This document shows, in pieces, positions 9,399 through 17,859 of a stretch of DNA of 38,408 nucleotides (positions are counted from its first letter, which is position 1; the number at the start of each line of letters is the position of its first letter). A program made the position numbers and the translations under genes. The notes under the pieces were generated by a model. It saw only the letters and a list, made by a program, of their open reading frames with translations, did no database searches and was not told the DNA's origin. Source of the DNA: Rhodospirillales bacterium (GTDB lineage: Bacteria; Pseudomonadota; Alphaproteobacteria; Rhodospirillales; JASLLV01); NCBI GenBank assembly GCA_030746935.1, contig JASLLV010000003.1, forward strand, positions 1 through 38,408. The letters run 5' to 3'.

Positions 9399-10157
9399 GT
9401 GGCAATGCCCCAGGATCCATCTCCATCGAGACCGCGGACCGATCGGCTCGCAAGCCGATTTGTCCTGTCAGGTCTCGTGGCAACAATCCTTGTATTTCAA
9501 AACGGGCCGGTCTCTTGGGCACAAGATGCGAACCCCGATGTCATATTCGAAAACGAGCACAAGCCGATTCCCGTCAAAGGAATTCCGGGGAATTTCATCG
9601 GCAAGAATTGAAGCGATGCGGAAAAGAATGACGTTCTTGGATTATTGAAACAGACAGAGGCGGTGTCCGGCGGGCTCGTTCGTCGCGTGATCTATTATCG
9701 TCCATTACGTGCGTACCGCACGGAAAAGGGAGGAGCACTCGATAATTCCGTGCCCGCATTTTCTTACGATGAAACCAATGCAGTCGTACTTCGAGATTCT
9801 TTCTTCCGCTTGGATCCGATCGCCAGGCTTGGGTTCCTTGTCCATGAGTTGACGCATCTTGCCGACGTCGGGCGAAGAATCAGCAAGAGCAAGGAATGGG
9901 CGGACCTGATTCATCCGAGGATCAGGAAAATTCGCGAGATGCTCGGAGCGCCCGGAACCGGCGCCGACGTACCCACGGGTTCCGCCGCCAAGGAAATTGC
10001 GCGCGCGAACGGGTTGCCAAGCACATACGCCGCGACCGCCGCCGGAGAAGCTCTCGCTGAGATCGTGGCATACCACCTGATCGCTTCGTCTTACGAGGCA
10101 CCGGAACCAATTCGACGGTTCATCACCGCCCACGAACTAGCGCACCTTGCGCCATGA
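9399..10157 (+). pseudogene. Putative secreted HExxH-motif protein interrupted by an in-frame TGA (9609-9611)
   Basis: ORFs 9399..9611 (signal-peptide-like N-terminus, ...VSWAQDANPDV) and 9645..10157 (contains HELTH) are in the same frame. The intervening codons read SDAEKNDVLGL with one TGA and no other stop, and the second ORF lacks its own signal peptide and convincing ATG/RBS. Confidence 0.65.
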
Positions 10158-10412
10158 TATTTCGCCTCCCGGCTCTTGCACGATCATGACGTCGAATCGC
10201 ATCGGCACCTTTTGCGAAAACGCGAATCCCACGGTGGCGCCCGGCACGGCCAGCCCGATGATGACCAAAATGCGAAATCGACGCTGAATCAGACCGAAGA
10301 GGATCAATCCTCCGCCAACCACGACGCTGGCGTAGGTCAGATAGTCGAGAAACAGCGTGTCTTCGGCGAGCATCACCAATCCCGTGGTTACGCCACTCTG
10401 GGATCCGCGCAA
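10137..10412 (-). CDS. Small membrane protein, hypothetical
   Basis: 91 aa with two hydrophobic segments (YLTYASVVVGGGLILFGLI, FRILVIIGLAVPGATVGFAF); convergent with the HExxH gene. Confidence 0.55.
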   Translation of the reverse strand: MRGSQSGVTTGLVMLAEDTLFLDYLTYASVVVGGGLILFGLIQRRFRILVIIGLAVPGATVGFAFSQKVPMRFDVMIVQEPGGEISWRKVR

Positions 10413-10619
10413 ATCTTGGCGCCGAACTTGGGGCCAATATACCGCCGATATCGATGAGCACAGACTTACAGAATCTCATGACAGGCGCGACATCGGATCC
10501 CGAATCCCAGCACGCTCCGCCGCCGATGGAACCGTGCGCGCGTTTCTGCTAGCCTTCGCACCGCACCGCGTCGCGAGAAGAGAGGCATCCAGCCGTCCCC
10601 GGAACCGGAAGCGAATGCC

Positions 10620-11597
10620 ATGTCCGAAAGTATGGATTGGGAAATCAGCGCGGCCGCTCAGCCGAACCCTGACGACTACGACTTCGATCTGGCGCGCGCA
10701 CTGAGCTGCGTCGTCTCGCTGCGCGCCCAAATTCCGCCGAACGCGTTTACCGCCCAGATCCTGGGGACCGAGCGCGGCGGCAACGGCGTCCAGATCGGCG
10801 ACGACGGGCTTGTGCTCACCGTCGGCTATCTCATCACCGAGGCTGATCAGGTCTGGCTCGTCGACGCGCATGGCAAGGCCGCCAACGCCCACGTGGTGGG
10901 CTATGATCAAGAGACTGGATTCGGCTTAGTCCAGGCCCTGGAACCCTTGGCCGCCGAGACCATCGCGCTCGGGGAATCAGCCGATCTGCGCGTCGGTGAT
11001 CCGGTCGTCGTCGCCGGACACGGCGGCCGGCGGCGCTCGGTCGCCGCCCAAGTGGTGGCGAAGCGCGAGTTCGCGGGCTACTGGGAGTACGTGCTCGACG
11101 AGGGCATCTTCACCGCGCCCCCGCATCCCAATTGGGGCGGGGCCGGATTGATCGGCGCCGAGGGCACGCTTCTCGGCATCGGCTCGCTCCTGATTCGCCA
11201 GGCCGGACCGGGCGAGGAAGGCATCGACGGCAACATGGTGGTTCCCATCGACATCCTGAAGCCGATCCTCGACGATTTGATGCGCTACGGGCAGACGCGA
11301 AAACCGCCGCGGCCCTGGCTCGGCATGCTGGCGATGGAGGCGGAAGACCGGCTCGTGGTCGCCGGCATGACCAACGGCGGTCCCGCGCACAAGGCCGAAG
11401 TCCGCGTCGGCGACATCGTCGTCGAGGTGGACGGCGAACCCGTCGACGAGCTCGCGAACATGTTCCGCCGCGTCTGGGCGATGGGGGACGCCGGCGTCGA
11501 CGTACCGCTGACGCTGCTGCGCGAAGACGAGACCGTCCACATCCGGGTGCGGTCCGCCAGCCGCGGCGACTTCCTGATCGCGCCCCAGGTGCATTGA
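10620..11597 (+). CDS. HtrA/DegP-like (S1C) protein with PDZ domain, catalytic triad apparently lost
   Basis: GNGVQIGDDGLVLTVGYLITEADQV aligns with DegS GSGVIISKDGYIITNNHVINDADQI; the C-terminal part matches a PDZ domain (WLGMLAMEAEDRLVVAGMTNGGPAHKAEVRVGDIVVEVDGEPV). Confidence 0.85.
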   Translation: MSESMDWEISAAAQPNPDDYDFDLARALSCVVSLRAQIPPNAFTAQILGTERGGNGVQIGDDGLVLTVGYLITEADQVWLVDAHGKAANAHVVGYDQETGFGLVQALEPLAAETIALGESADLRVGDPVVVAGHGGRRRSVAAQVVAKREFAGYWEYVLDEGIFTAPPHPNWGGAGLIGAEGTLLGIGSLLIRQAGPGEEGIDGNMVVPIDILKPILDDLMRYGQTRKPPRPWLGMLAMEAEDRLVVAGMTNGGPAHKAEVRVGDIVVEVDGEPVDELANMFRRVWAMGDAGVDVPLTLLREDETVHIRVRSASRGDFLIAPQVH

Positions 11598-11690
11598 GGC
11601 CGCCTGGGCGGTTGCGCCACGCCGCCAAATGATGGAAACATGGTCCCAGGCCGTTTCGCGGCCGAAGGGAAAATCGTTGGGGCCGGGGAG

Positions 11691-12311
11691 ATGTTTCGTC
11701 GGGCCGTTTTCAGCCTGCTCGTCGCCGCGGTCGTCGGCGTGCCCGGAGTTGCCGCCCAGCCGGCACAGGCCGCAGGCGCGTCCGAATTCATCCGCACACT
11801 CGGTGACGAGGCGATCCGGGTGCTGCAAGACCCTGACGCGACCCTCGAGCACCGCGAGGCCACCTTCCGAACGCTCCTGAAAGACGGCTTCGACATCGCC
11901 TTTCTCGGGCGCTTCGTCCTCGGCCAGCAGTGGCGGCGGGCGAGCCCCGAGCAGCAAAGCGAATACCAGGAGCTGTTCGGCGAATACATCCTCGCCACCT
12001 ATTCGTCGCGCTTCGGCGGCTATGCGGGCGAGGCGCTGACCATCATCGGCGAACGCGCGGCGGGGAAACGGGACGCGGTGGTGAGCACCCGAATCGACCG
12101 GCCCAGCGGCGCTCCCATTCGGGCCGACTGGCGGGTCCGCGCCGACGCGGGCACCTTTCGGATCATCGACGTCTCGGTCGAAGGGGTCAGCATGGCGATC
12201 ACGCACCGCTCGGAATTCGGGGCGCTCGTGCAGCGAAGCGGCATCGACGGGCTGATGGGGGTGCTGCGCGCGCGGGTCGAAAAGATGCCGGCAACGGCAG
12301 CGCTCCAATGA
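11691..12311 (+). CDS. MlaC/Ttg2D-family phospholipid-binding protein
   Basis: LLKDGFDIAFLGRFVLGQQWRRASPEQQSEYQELFGEYILATYSSRF and the rest of the domain, with signal peptide MFRRAVFSLLVAAVVGVPGVAAQPAQA; start at 11691 (ORF opens at 11640). Confidence 0.93.
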   Translation: MFRRAVFSLLVAAVVGVPGVAAQPAQAAGASEFIRTLGDEAIRVLQDPDATLEHREATFRTLLKDGFDIAFLGRFVLGQQWRRASPEQQSEYQELFGEYILATYSSRFGGYAGEALTIIGERAAGKRDAVVSTRIDRPSGAPIRADWRVRADAGTFRIIDVSVEGVSMAITHRSEFGALVQRSGIDGLMGVLRARVEKMPATAALQ

Positions 12312-13177
12312 GCGCGGCGCAGGCCACCCGCGGGCGCCACGGAAACGCCGGCCGGCGTCACGGCGCCTGCCTGCGGGCGACGGGTTTTCGCGGCCTGGCC
12401 GCAGTGGCCCTTTTCGTCCTTCTTGGCGGATGCGCCGCCGGGGCCGATTTCGAGGCCGGCTGGAAGGCCTACCAGGAAGGCGATTTCGCCACCGCGCTCG
12501 GCGAATGGCGGGCCCTGGCGAATGATGGCGACGCCCGGGCCGAATACAACCTCGGCATCCTCTACGACCAGGGCAAGGGCGTCGATCGCGACGTGGCCGC
12601 GGCGGCGGCGCTGTGGCGCCGGGCGGCGGAAAATGGCTACGCGCCCGCCCAGCACAACTTGGCGGCGAGCCTGATCGCCGGCGACGGGATCGAACAGGAC
12701 TTCGCCCAGGCCCTTTCGTGGCTCAAGAAGGCGGCCAACCAGGGGCTCGACCGCTCCATCTACACGCTCGGCAAGATGTACACCTACGGCCTCAGCGTGG
12801 ACGCCGACCCGCGCCGGGCCTTCACCCTGTTCCTCGACGCCGCCAAGAAGGGGAACGTGCGCGCCCAGTACAACCTCGGCAAGATGTACCGCGACGGCGA
12901 CGGCACCGAAAAGGATTTGAGCGCGGCGGTCGCCTGGTACCGGCGCGCCGCCGACAAGGGCTACGCCAAGGCCCAGGACAGCTTGGGGCGCCGCTACACG
13001 TTCGGCGAGGGCGTCTCGGCCGATCCGGTCCAGGCGCTCTTCTGGACCCTGCTTGCGGCGAACCAGGGGCTCGAGCGAGCACACGCCAACCGCGACGAGC
13101 TGAAGGCGCAGATGTCGGCCGAGGATGTCGCCCGTGCGGAACGACTGGTGGCCGATTGGACGCCGGCCGCCGATTAG
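12308..13177 (+). CDS. Sel1-repeat (TPR-like) lipoprotein
   Basis: Lipobox LGGC near the N-terminus and several repeats (AEYNLGILYDQGKGVDRDVAAAAALWRRAAENGYAPAQHNLA...). ATG overlaps the MlaC-like stop (ATGA). Confidence 0.9.
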   Translation: MSAAQATRGRHGNAGRRHGACLRATGFRGLAAVALFVLLGGCAAGADFEAGWKAYQEGDFATALGEWRALANDGDARAEYNLGILYDQGKGVDRDVAAAAALWRRAAENGYAPAQHNLAASLIAGDGIEQDFAQALSWLKKAANQGLDRSIYTLGKMYTYGLSVDADPRRAFTLFLDAAKKGNVRAQYNLGKMYRDGDGTEKDLSAAVAWYRRAADKGYAKAQDSLGRRYTFGEGVSADPVQALFWTLLAANQGLERAHANRDELKAQMSAEDVARAERLVADWTPAAD

Positions 13178-13178
13178 G

Positions 13179-13273
13179 TCACGATGATTCTGGATAGACT
13201 CAGTCTAAAATCATGAACGTGATCGATTCCAATAAGCCGAAGCGGGAAGCGTGCGGACAATCGGTTCCCGCTT
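13179..13273. repeat. Two adjacent inverted repeats, the second terminator-like
   Basis: TCACGATGATT..TAGACT-C-AGTCTA..AATCATGAACGTGA, then AAGCGGGAA (13240-13248) / TTCCCGCTT (13265-13273) followed by TT. Confidence 0.65.
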
Positions 13274-13323
13274 TTCCTCATCCCACTGGCGCGCGGTCGC
13301 CCTTCGGCGAGCTTTCTGACGTC

Positions 13324-14535
13324 GTGCCGGCCCGGGCCCGCCCCCTACCCACCCGCAAACGCAATTTCGCCATCCTCGCGGCTCTCGTTGTCGTCGCGAC
13401 CGCGTTCCCGGCCGCGGCAGCGGTCCCGGCGCATGTGAGCGCACAAATCCAGGCCTTGGTCCGCGAGAGCCAGGACATTGCCGAGCGCGACCGCAACCTC
13501 GCACGCACCTTGAACGACCCGGCGCTGGGGGTGCTGAGCGCGCGCCGCAACCACCTGCGTACGGAATCCCTCATCAACGCGATCGTGATCGCCGCGATCA
13601 TCGAATCACCGGCGCTGGCGCCCGACGTGGTGGCAACGGCCGTCGCCCATCTGCCCGATATGCGCGACAGCATCGCCCGGGCCGCAAGCGCCGCCTTTCC
13701 CGGATTCGCCGCGGCCATTACCAGGGCCGCGGGTACCGCGCCGCAAGCCGCACCCGCAATACCGCGCGCGGTTTCGCGGGCGCCTGCGCCTTCGTCCGGT
13801 CCCGCCCCGGAGTCCGCGCCGCCAGGTGCCGATGCGTTCGCGGACGGCGGCGACGATACGGCTGGCAGGACGGACGCAGACCCCGGCATTTACGACCCGC
13901 TCGAGTCGGTCAACCGCGGTATCCTCGTCTTCAACGACGCCGTCGACGCCGTGCTCATCAAGCCGGCGGCGAAGTTCTACGGTTTCGTCACGCCGGAGTT
14001 CGCCAAACGCGGCGTGCGCAACTTCATCCGCAACCTGAACGCGCCGGTAGTGCTGGCCAACGATCTCCTCCAGCTCGAGGGCGGCGACGCCGCTGTGACG
14101 GTCGGGCGTTTCGTGGTCAATACCGTCTTCGGTGTCGCCGGCTTCGCCGAGGTGGCCGAGGAATGGGAACTGCCCTACCACCCGGCCGACTTCGGCCAAA
14201 CGCTCAACACCTACGGCTCGGGCCCAGGGGCGTATTTGATGCTGCCGATCCTCGGTCCAAGCACGCTCCGCGACGGGATCGGCACCGGCGTCGACATCTT
14301 CTTCCACCCCTTCACCTATCTGTTCGACACCCCGACCAATCTCGCCATTACCGGCGGCAAGGCACTGGTCCGCCGCGAGAGCTTGATCGAGCCCCTGGAC
14401 GATCTTCGCGCCACCGCGATCGACTACTACGCGGCGCTGAGAAGCGCTTATTTCCAGGACCGCGCGGTCGAACTCAATAAAGGCGCGCCCCCGGCCTCGC
14501 CCGAAGTGGACCGGATGTTCGAGGAATTCGAGTAA
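13324..14535 (+). CDS. MlaA (VacJ)-domain protein with N-terminal helical extension
   Basis: DPLESVNRGILVFNDAVDAVLIKPAAKFYGFVTPEFAKRGVRNFIRNLNAPVVLANDLLQ..., HPADFGQTLNTYGSGPGAYLMLPILGPSTLRDGIG. Likely GTG start at 13324 giving signal peptide MPARARPLPTRKRNFAILAALVVVATAFPAAAA (ORF opens at 13213). Confidence 0.88.
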   Translation: MPARARPLPTRKRNFAILAALVVVATAFPAAAAVPAHVSAQIQALVRESQDIAERDRNLARTLNDPALGVLSARRNHLRTESLINAIVIAAIIESPALAPDVVATAVAHLPDMRDSIARAASAAFPGFAAAITRAAGTAPQAAPAIPRAVSRAPAPSSGPAPESAPPGADAFADGGDDTAGRTDADPGIYDPLESVNRGILVFNDAVDAVLIKPAAKFYGFVTPEFAKRGVRNFIRNLNAPVVLANDLLQLEGGDAAVTVGRFVVNTVFGVAGFAEVAEEWELPYHPADFGQTLNTYGSGPGAYLMLPILGPSTLRDGIGTGVDIFFHPFTYLFDTPTNLAITGGKALVRRESLIEPLDDLRATAIDYYAALRSAYFQDRAVELNKGAPPASPEVDRMFEEFE

Positions 14536-14543
14536 GGGGACCC

Positions 14544-15848
14544 ATGCCGGCGATCTGCCGCGATTGCGAAGCCCACTGGCAGGACGCGCAAGCGAGCGCC
14601 GCGTGTGCAGCTTGCGGGTCTTCGCGGGTGCTCGCCCATCCCGAGCTCGACCGCCTTTCGATCGCCCATGTGGACTGCGACGCTTTCTACGCTGCCGTCG
14701 AGAAGCGCGACCGGCCCGAACTGCGCGCGCTCCCCGTCATCGTCGGGGGCGGAAGGCGCGGCGTCGTCATGGCGTCCTGCTACGTCGCGAGAAAGTCCGG
14801 GCTGCGCTCGGCGATGCCCATGTTCAAGGCGTTGAAGCTCTGCCCCGAGGCCACCGTCATCCGCCCAGAAATGGAGAAGTACCGCGCCGTGGGTGCCGAG
14901 GTTCGGGCGCTGATGCGGGACGTGACCCCGCTGGTCGAGCCTTTGAGCGTGGATGAGGCGTTCCTCGATCTTTCCGGCACCGAGGTGCTGCACGGCGGCT
15001 GGCCGGCGTGGACGCTGGCGCGGCTGATGCGCCGAATCGAAGACGCCGTCGGCGTCACCGCCTCGGTCGGCTTGAGCTACAACAAGTCGCTCGCCAAGAT
15101 CGCGTCGGATTTGGAAAAGCCGCGGGGTTTCGCCGTCATCGGCAGGGCCGAGGCGGTCGCGTTCCTGGCGCCAAAGCCCGTCGCCCTGATCTGGGGCGTC
15201 GGCCCGGCGCTCGCAAAGCGGCTCGAAGGCGACGGCATCGCGACCATCGGCGAGCTTCGGATGCGGGACGAAGCGGAACTCGTGGCCCGCTACGGGGCCA
15301 TGGGGCAAAGGCTCGCGCGCTTCGCCCGGGGTGAGGATACGCGCGCCGTCGAGCCCCACGCGGCGGCCAAGAGCATCTCGGCCGAGACCACGTTCGAGGA
15401 CGACTTGGCGGATCTGGACGCGCTCGCGGGCATCTTGTGGGGACTTGCGGAGAAGGTGGCGCGGCGGCTCAAGGACGCAGAGCTGGGCGCCGGCACGGTG
15501 ACGCTCAAGCTCAAGACCGCGGGCTTTCGCACCATCACGCGCTCGCGGACGCTGACCGCCCCGACCCGCCTTGCAGAAGTGCTCTACCGCACCGGCCACA
15601 CGCTTTTGGAAGGCGAGGCCGACGGCCGCGCCTTCCGCCTGATTGGGATCGGCACCGCCAACTTCGTGGACGCCGCGAGCGCCGACCCGCCCGATCTCGC
15701 CGAGCCCGACAAGGAGCGCTGGGAGCGGATCGAGACCGCCGTTGACTCCGTGCGCTCGCGCTTCGGCGGCCAAGCCATCGTCAAGGGCCGCGCCTGGCGG
15801 AAACGGGCGACGAGCGCGACCGGGAAAGCCCGGGGGGCCCCGTCGTGA
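14544..15848 (+). CDS. dinB: DNA polymerase IV (Y-family), with N-terminal CxxC...CxxC zinc-finger-like extension
   Basis: CRDCEAHWQDAQASAACAACG, then HVDCDAFYAAVEKRDRPEL, VMASCYVARKSGLRSAMP, SVDEAFLDLSGTE, ASVGLSYNKSLAKIASDLEKP. Confidence 0.96.
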   Translation: MPAICRDCEAHWQDAQASAACAACGSSRVLAHPELDRLSIAHVDCDAFYAAVEKRDRPELRALPVIVGGGRRGVVMASCYVARKSGLRSAMPMFKALKLCPEATVIRPEMEKYRAVGAEVRALMRDVTPLVEPLSVDEAFLDLSGTEVLHGGWPAWTLARLMRRIEDAVGVTASVGLSYNKSLAKIASDLEKPRGFAVIGRAEAVAFLAPKPVALIWGVGPALAKRLEGDGIATIGELRMRDEAELVARYGAMGQRLARFARGEDTRAVEPHAAAKSISAETTFEDDLADLDALAGILWGLAEKVARRLKDAELGAGTVTLKLKTAGFRTITRSRTLTAPTRLAEVLYRTGHTLLEGEADGRAFRLIGIGTANFVDAASADPPDLAEPDKERWERIETAVDSVRSRFGGQAIVKGRAWRKRATSATGKARGAPS

Positions 15849-16603
15849 GCACGCCAGCAGTTCGCGGCTTTCGCTTCGAAGCGAGCCCGCGCCGGGTGCG
15901 GGGCAAGTCCGGGCGCGCCACCGTCGCCGATTCGAAGCATGCCCGGCTGCTGTTCGAACCCGGCAGGATTCCCGTCTATTGGTTCCCGAAGACCGACGTG
16001 CGCATGGACCTGTTGGAGCCGGCGGGCCGGGGCAAGCGCGATTCCAAGGGAACGCCGGCGCTCTTTCACGTCGTTATGGGGCGGAAGCGAGCCCCCGACG
16101 CGGCCTTCACATACGCGCGGACGCCCGCGGGCGTGCCGACGCTAAAAGATCACGTCGCCTTCGTCTGGGAAGCCATGGACGCCTGGTACGAAGAAGACGA
16201 AGAGATCTTCGTCCACGCCCGCGATCCCTACAAGCGGGTGGACGCAATCCGCTCCAGGCGCCACGTCGAGGTGGCGCTGGGCGGGACAGTGCTCGCCGAG
16301 ACCCGAAAGCCCGTTCTCTTGTTCGAGACCGGCTTGCCGACGCGCTACTACTTGCCGCGCGCCGACGTCAGAACCCGGCTCTTGGTGCCGAGCCCTACCC
16401 TCACCCGCTGCCCCTACAAGGGCGTCGCGTCGTACTACTCGGTCCGCATCGGCGCAGCCCTCCATGCCGATCTGGTCTGGACTTACCCAGACCCGATCCC
16501 GGAATGCCCCAAGATCAAAGGGTTGCTGTGCTTCTACAACGAGAAGGTGGACATCACCGCAGACGGCGTCGTGCTGAAGCGCCCGAAGACCCATTGGTCT
16601 TGA
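15845..16603 (+). CDS. DUF427-domain protein (apparently tandem domains)
   Basis: VYWFPKTDVRMDLL ... FVWEAMDAWYEEDEEIFVHARDPYKRVDAIRSRRHVEV and a second copy-like segment RYYLPRADVRTRLLVPSPTLTRCPYKGVASYYSV; GTG start overlaps the dinB stop. Confidence 0.9.
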   Translation: MSTPAVRGFRFEASPRRVRGKSGRATVADSKHARLLFEPGRIPVYWFPKTDVRMDLLEPAGRGKRDSKGTPALFHVVMGRKRAPDAAFTYARTPAGVPTLKDHVAFVWEAMDAWYEEDEEIFVHARDPYKRVDAIRSRRHVEVALGGTVLAETRKPVLLFETGLPTRYYLPRADVRTRLLVPSPTLTRCPYKGVASYYSVRIGAALHADLVWTYPDPIPECPKIKGLLCFYNEKVDITADGVVLKRPKTHWS

Positions 16604-16634
16604 CCGAGACGGCAATCAACACACGGCAAGCCTC

Positions 16635-17642
16635 CTACAACGGCTTGTTCGTTTCTCCCGTCGGGTCGAAGCCCATGACCGGGTGGGCCTCGTAGGGTTC
16701 TTCGAGAAAGCCGAGCTCGTCGTCGTCCAACTCGATTTCGGTGGCCTTGGCGGCATCGGTGATGTGGCGCGTCTTGGTGGCGCCGACGATGGGCGCGGTG
16801 ACGCCTGGCTGGTGCAAGAGCCAGGCGATGGCCACCTGGGCGGGCGCGACGCCGCGGCGCTTGGCGAGCTCGACCACCCGATCGATGACCCGGAAGTTGG
16901 CGTCCGAGACGTAGAGTTCGCGCATCCGCTCGTCCGTTCTTGCGCGCATCGTGGGCGCGCGGCCGCGGCGCTTGCGGGTGCCTGAGAGCATGCCGCGCCC
17001 GAGCGGGCTCCACGGAATCATCCCGATCCCTTCTTCCACGCAGTAGGGGACCATCTCGCGTTCCTCTTCGCGATAGACCAGGTTGTAGTGGTTCGACATG
17101 GACGTGAACCGGGTCCAGCCGTTCATGTCGGCGACATGGTTGAGGCGCGAGAACTGATACGCCAACATCGACGAGGCGCCGATGTAGCGGGCCTTGCCCG
17201 CCTTCACCACGTCGTGGAGCGCCTCCATGGTCTCTTCGTCCGGCGTCCGCCAGTCGTAGCGCGGGATCTGGTAGAGATCGACGTAATCGGTCTTCATCCG
17301 CTTCAGCGTCGCATCGATGGCATCGAAGATCTGCTTGCGGCTGATGCCGATGTAGTTTGGCCAGCGGCCCGAATGGTTGTGGGTGATGGTGGCGATGATC
17401 ACCTTGTCGCGGGGCACGTTCCTGAGCACGTACTTGCCGACGAGCGTCTCGCTCAAGCCGTCGGAGTAGATGTCGGAGGTGTCGAAGAAGTTGAACCCGG
17501 CGTCCAGCGCCTTCTTGAACATGGGCCGGCTTTGCTTCTCGTCCAGCACCCAGTCGTACCAGGACTTGGACCCGAAGGTCATGCAGCCCAAGGCGACGCG
17601 GCTGACTTCGAGCCCGCTGGTCCCTAGAAAGCCGTACTTCAT
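16635..17642 (-). CDS. Aldo/keto reductase
   Basis: MKYGFLGTSGLEVSRVALGCMTFGS, ALDAGFNFFDTSDIYSDGLSE, YVDLYQIPRYDWRTPDEETMEALHDVVKAGKARYIGASSM. Confidence 0.95.
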   Translation of the reverse strand: MKYGFLGTSGLEVSRVALGCMTFGSKSWYDWVLDEKQSRPMFKKALDAGFNFFDTSDIYSDGLSETLVGKYVLRNVPRDKVIIATITHNHSGRWPNYIGISRKQIFDAIDATLKRMKTDYVDLYQIPRYDWRTPDEETMEALHDVVKAGKARYIGASSMLAYQFSRLNHVADMNGWTRFTSMSNHYNLVYREEEREMVPYCVEEGIGMIPWSPLGRGMLSGTRKRRGRAPTMRARTDERMRELYVSDANFRVIDRVVELAKRRGVAPAQVAIAWLLHQPGVTAPIVGATKTRHITDAAKATEIELDDDELGFLEEPYEAHPVMGFDPTGETNKPL

Positions 17643-17700
17643 GGCGATTCCCCCGCTCTGGATTTGTACGCGGTAGGCCCGCGCCTCGCGCCCCGCCATC

Positions 17701-17836
17701 CTAAAGCGGATCGCCCTCGATTGAAACCGCGGTGCGGCCCCGGTTGGCTGCGTGAATCCACTCTATTTCAATAAGATAGACCCGATTCACGTGGTCCGCG
17801 GATCGCTGAAATTCGAAACCGAGCGACCGCGATCCG
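17701..17836. repeat. Nested inverted-repeat intergenic element
   Basis: Begins CTAAAGCGGATCGC (identical to 2499-2512). Outer arms CGGATCGC / GCGATCCG; inner perfect arms CGTGAATC (17751-17758) / GATTCACG (17784-17791) with nested TCTAT / ATAGA. Confidence 0.75.
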
Positions 17837-17859
17837 GCCAAACGTCGGCGCTCGCCGGT

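Noticed and set aside
10977-12308. 443-aa minus-strand ORF
   Set aside because: Antisense to the HtrA-like and MlaC-like genes, which have clear domain motifs; no recognisable domain of its own.
14448-15773. 441-aa minus-strand ORF
   Set aside because: Antisense shadow of dinB.
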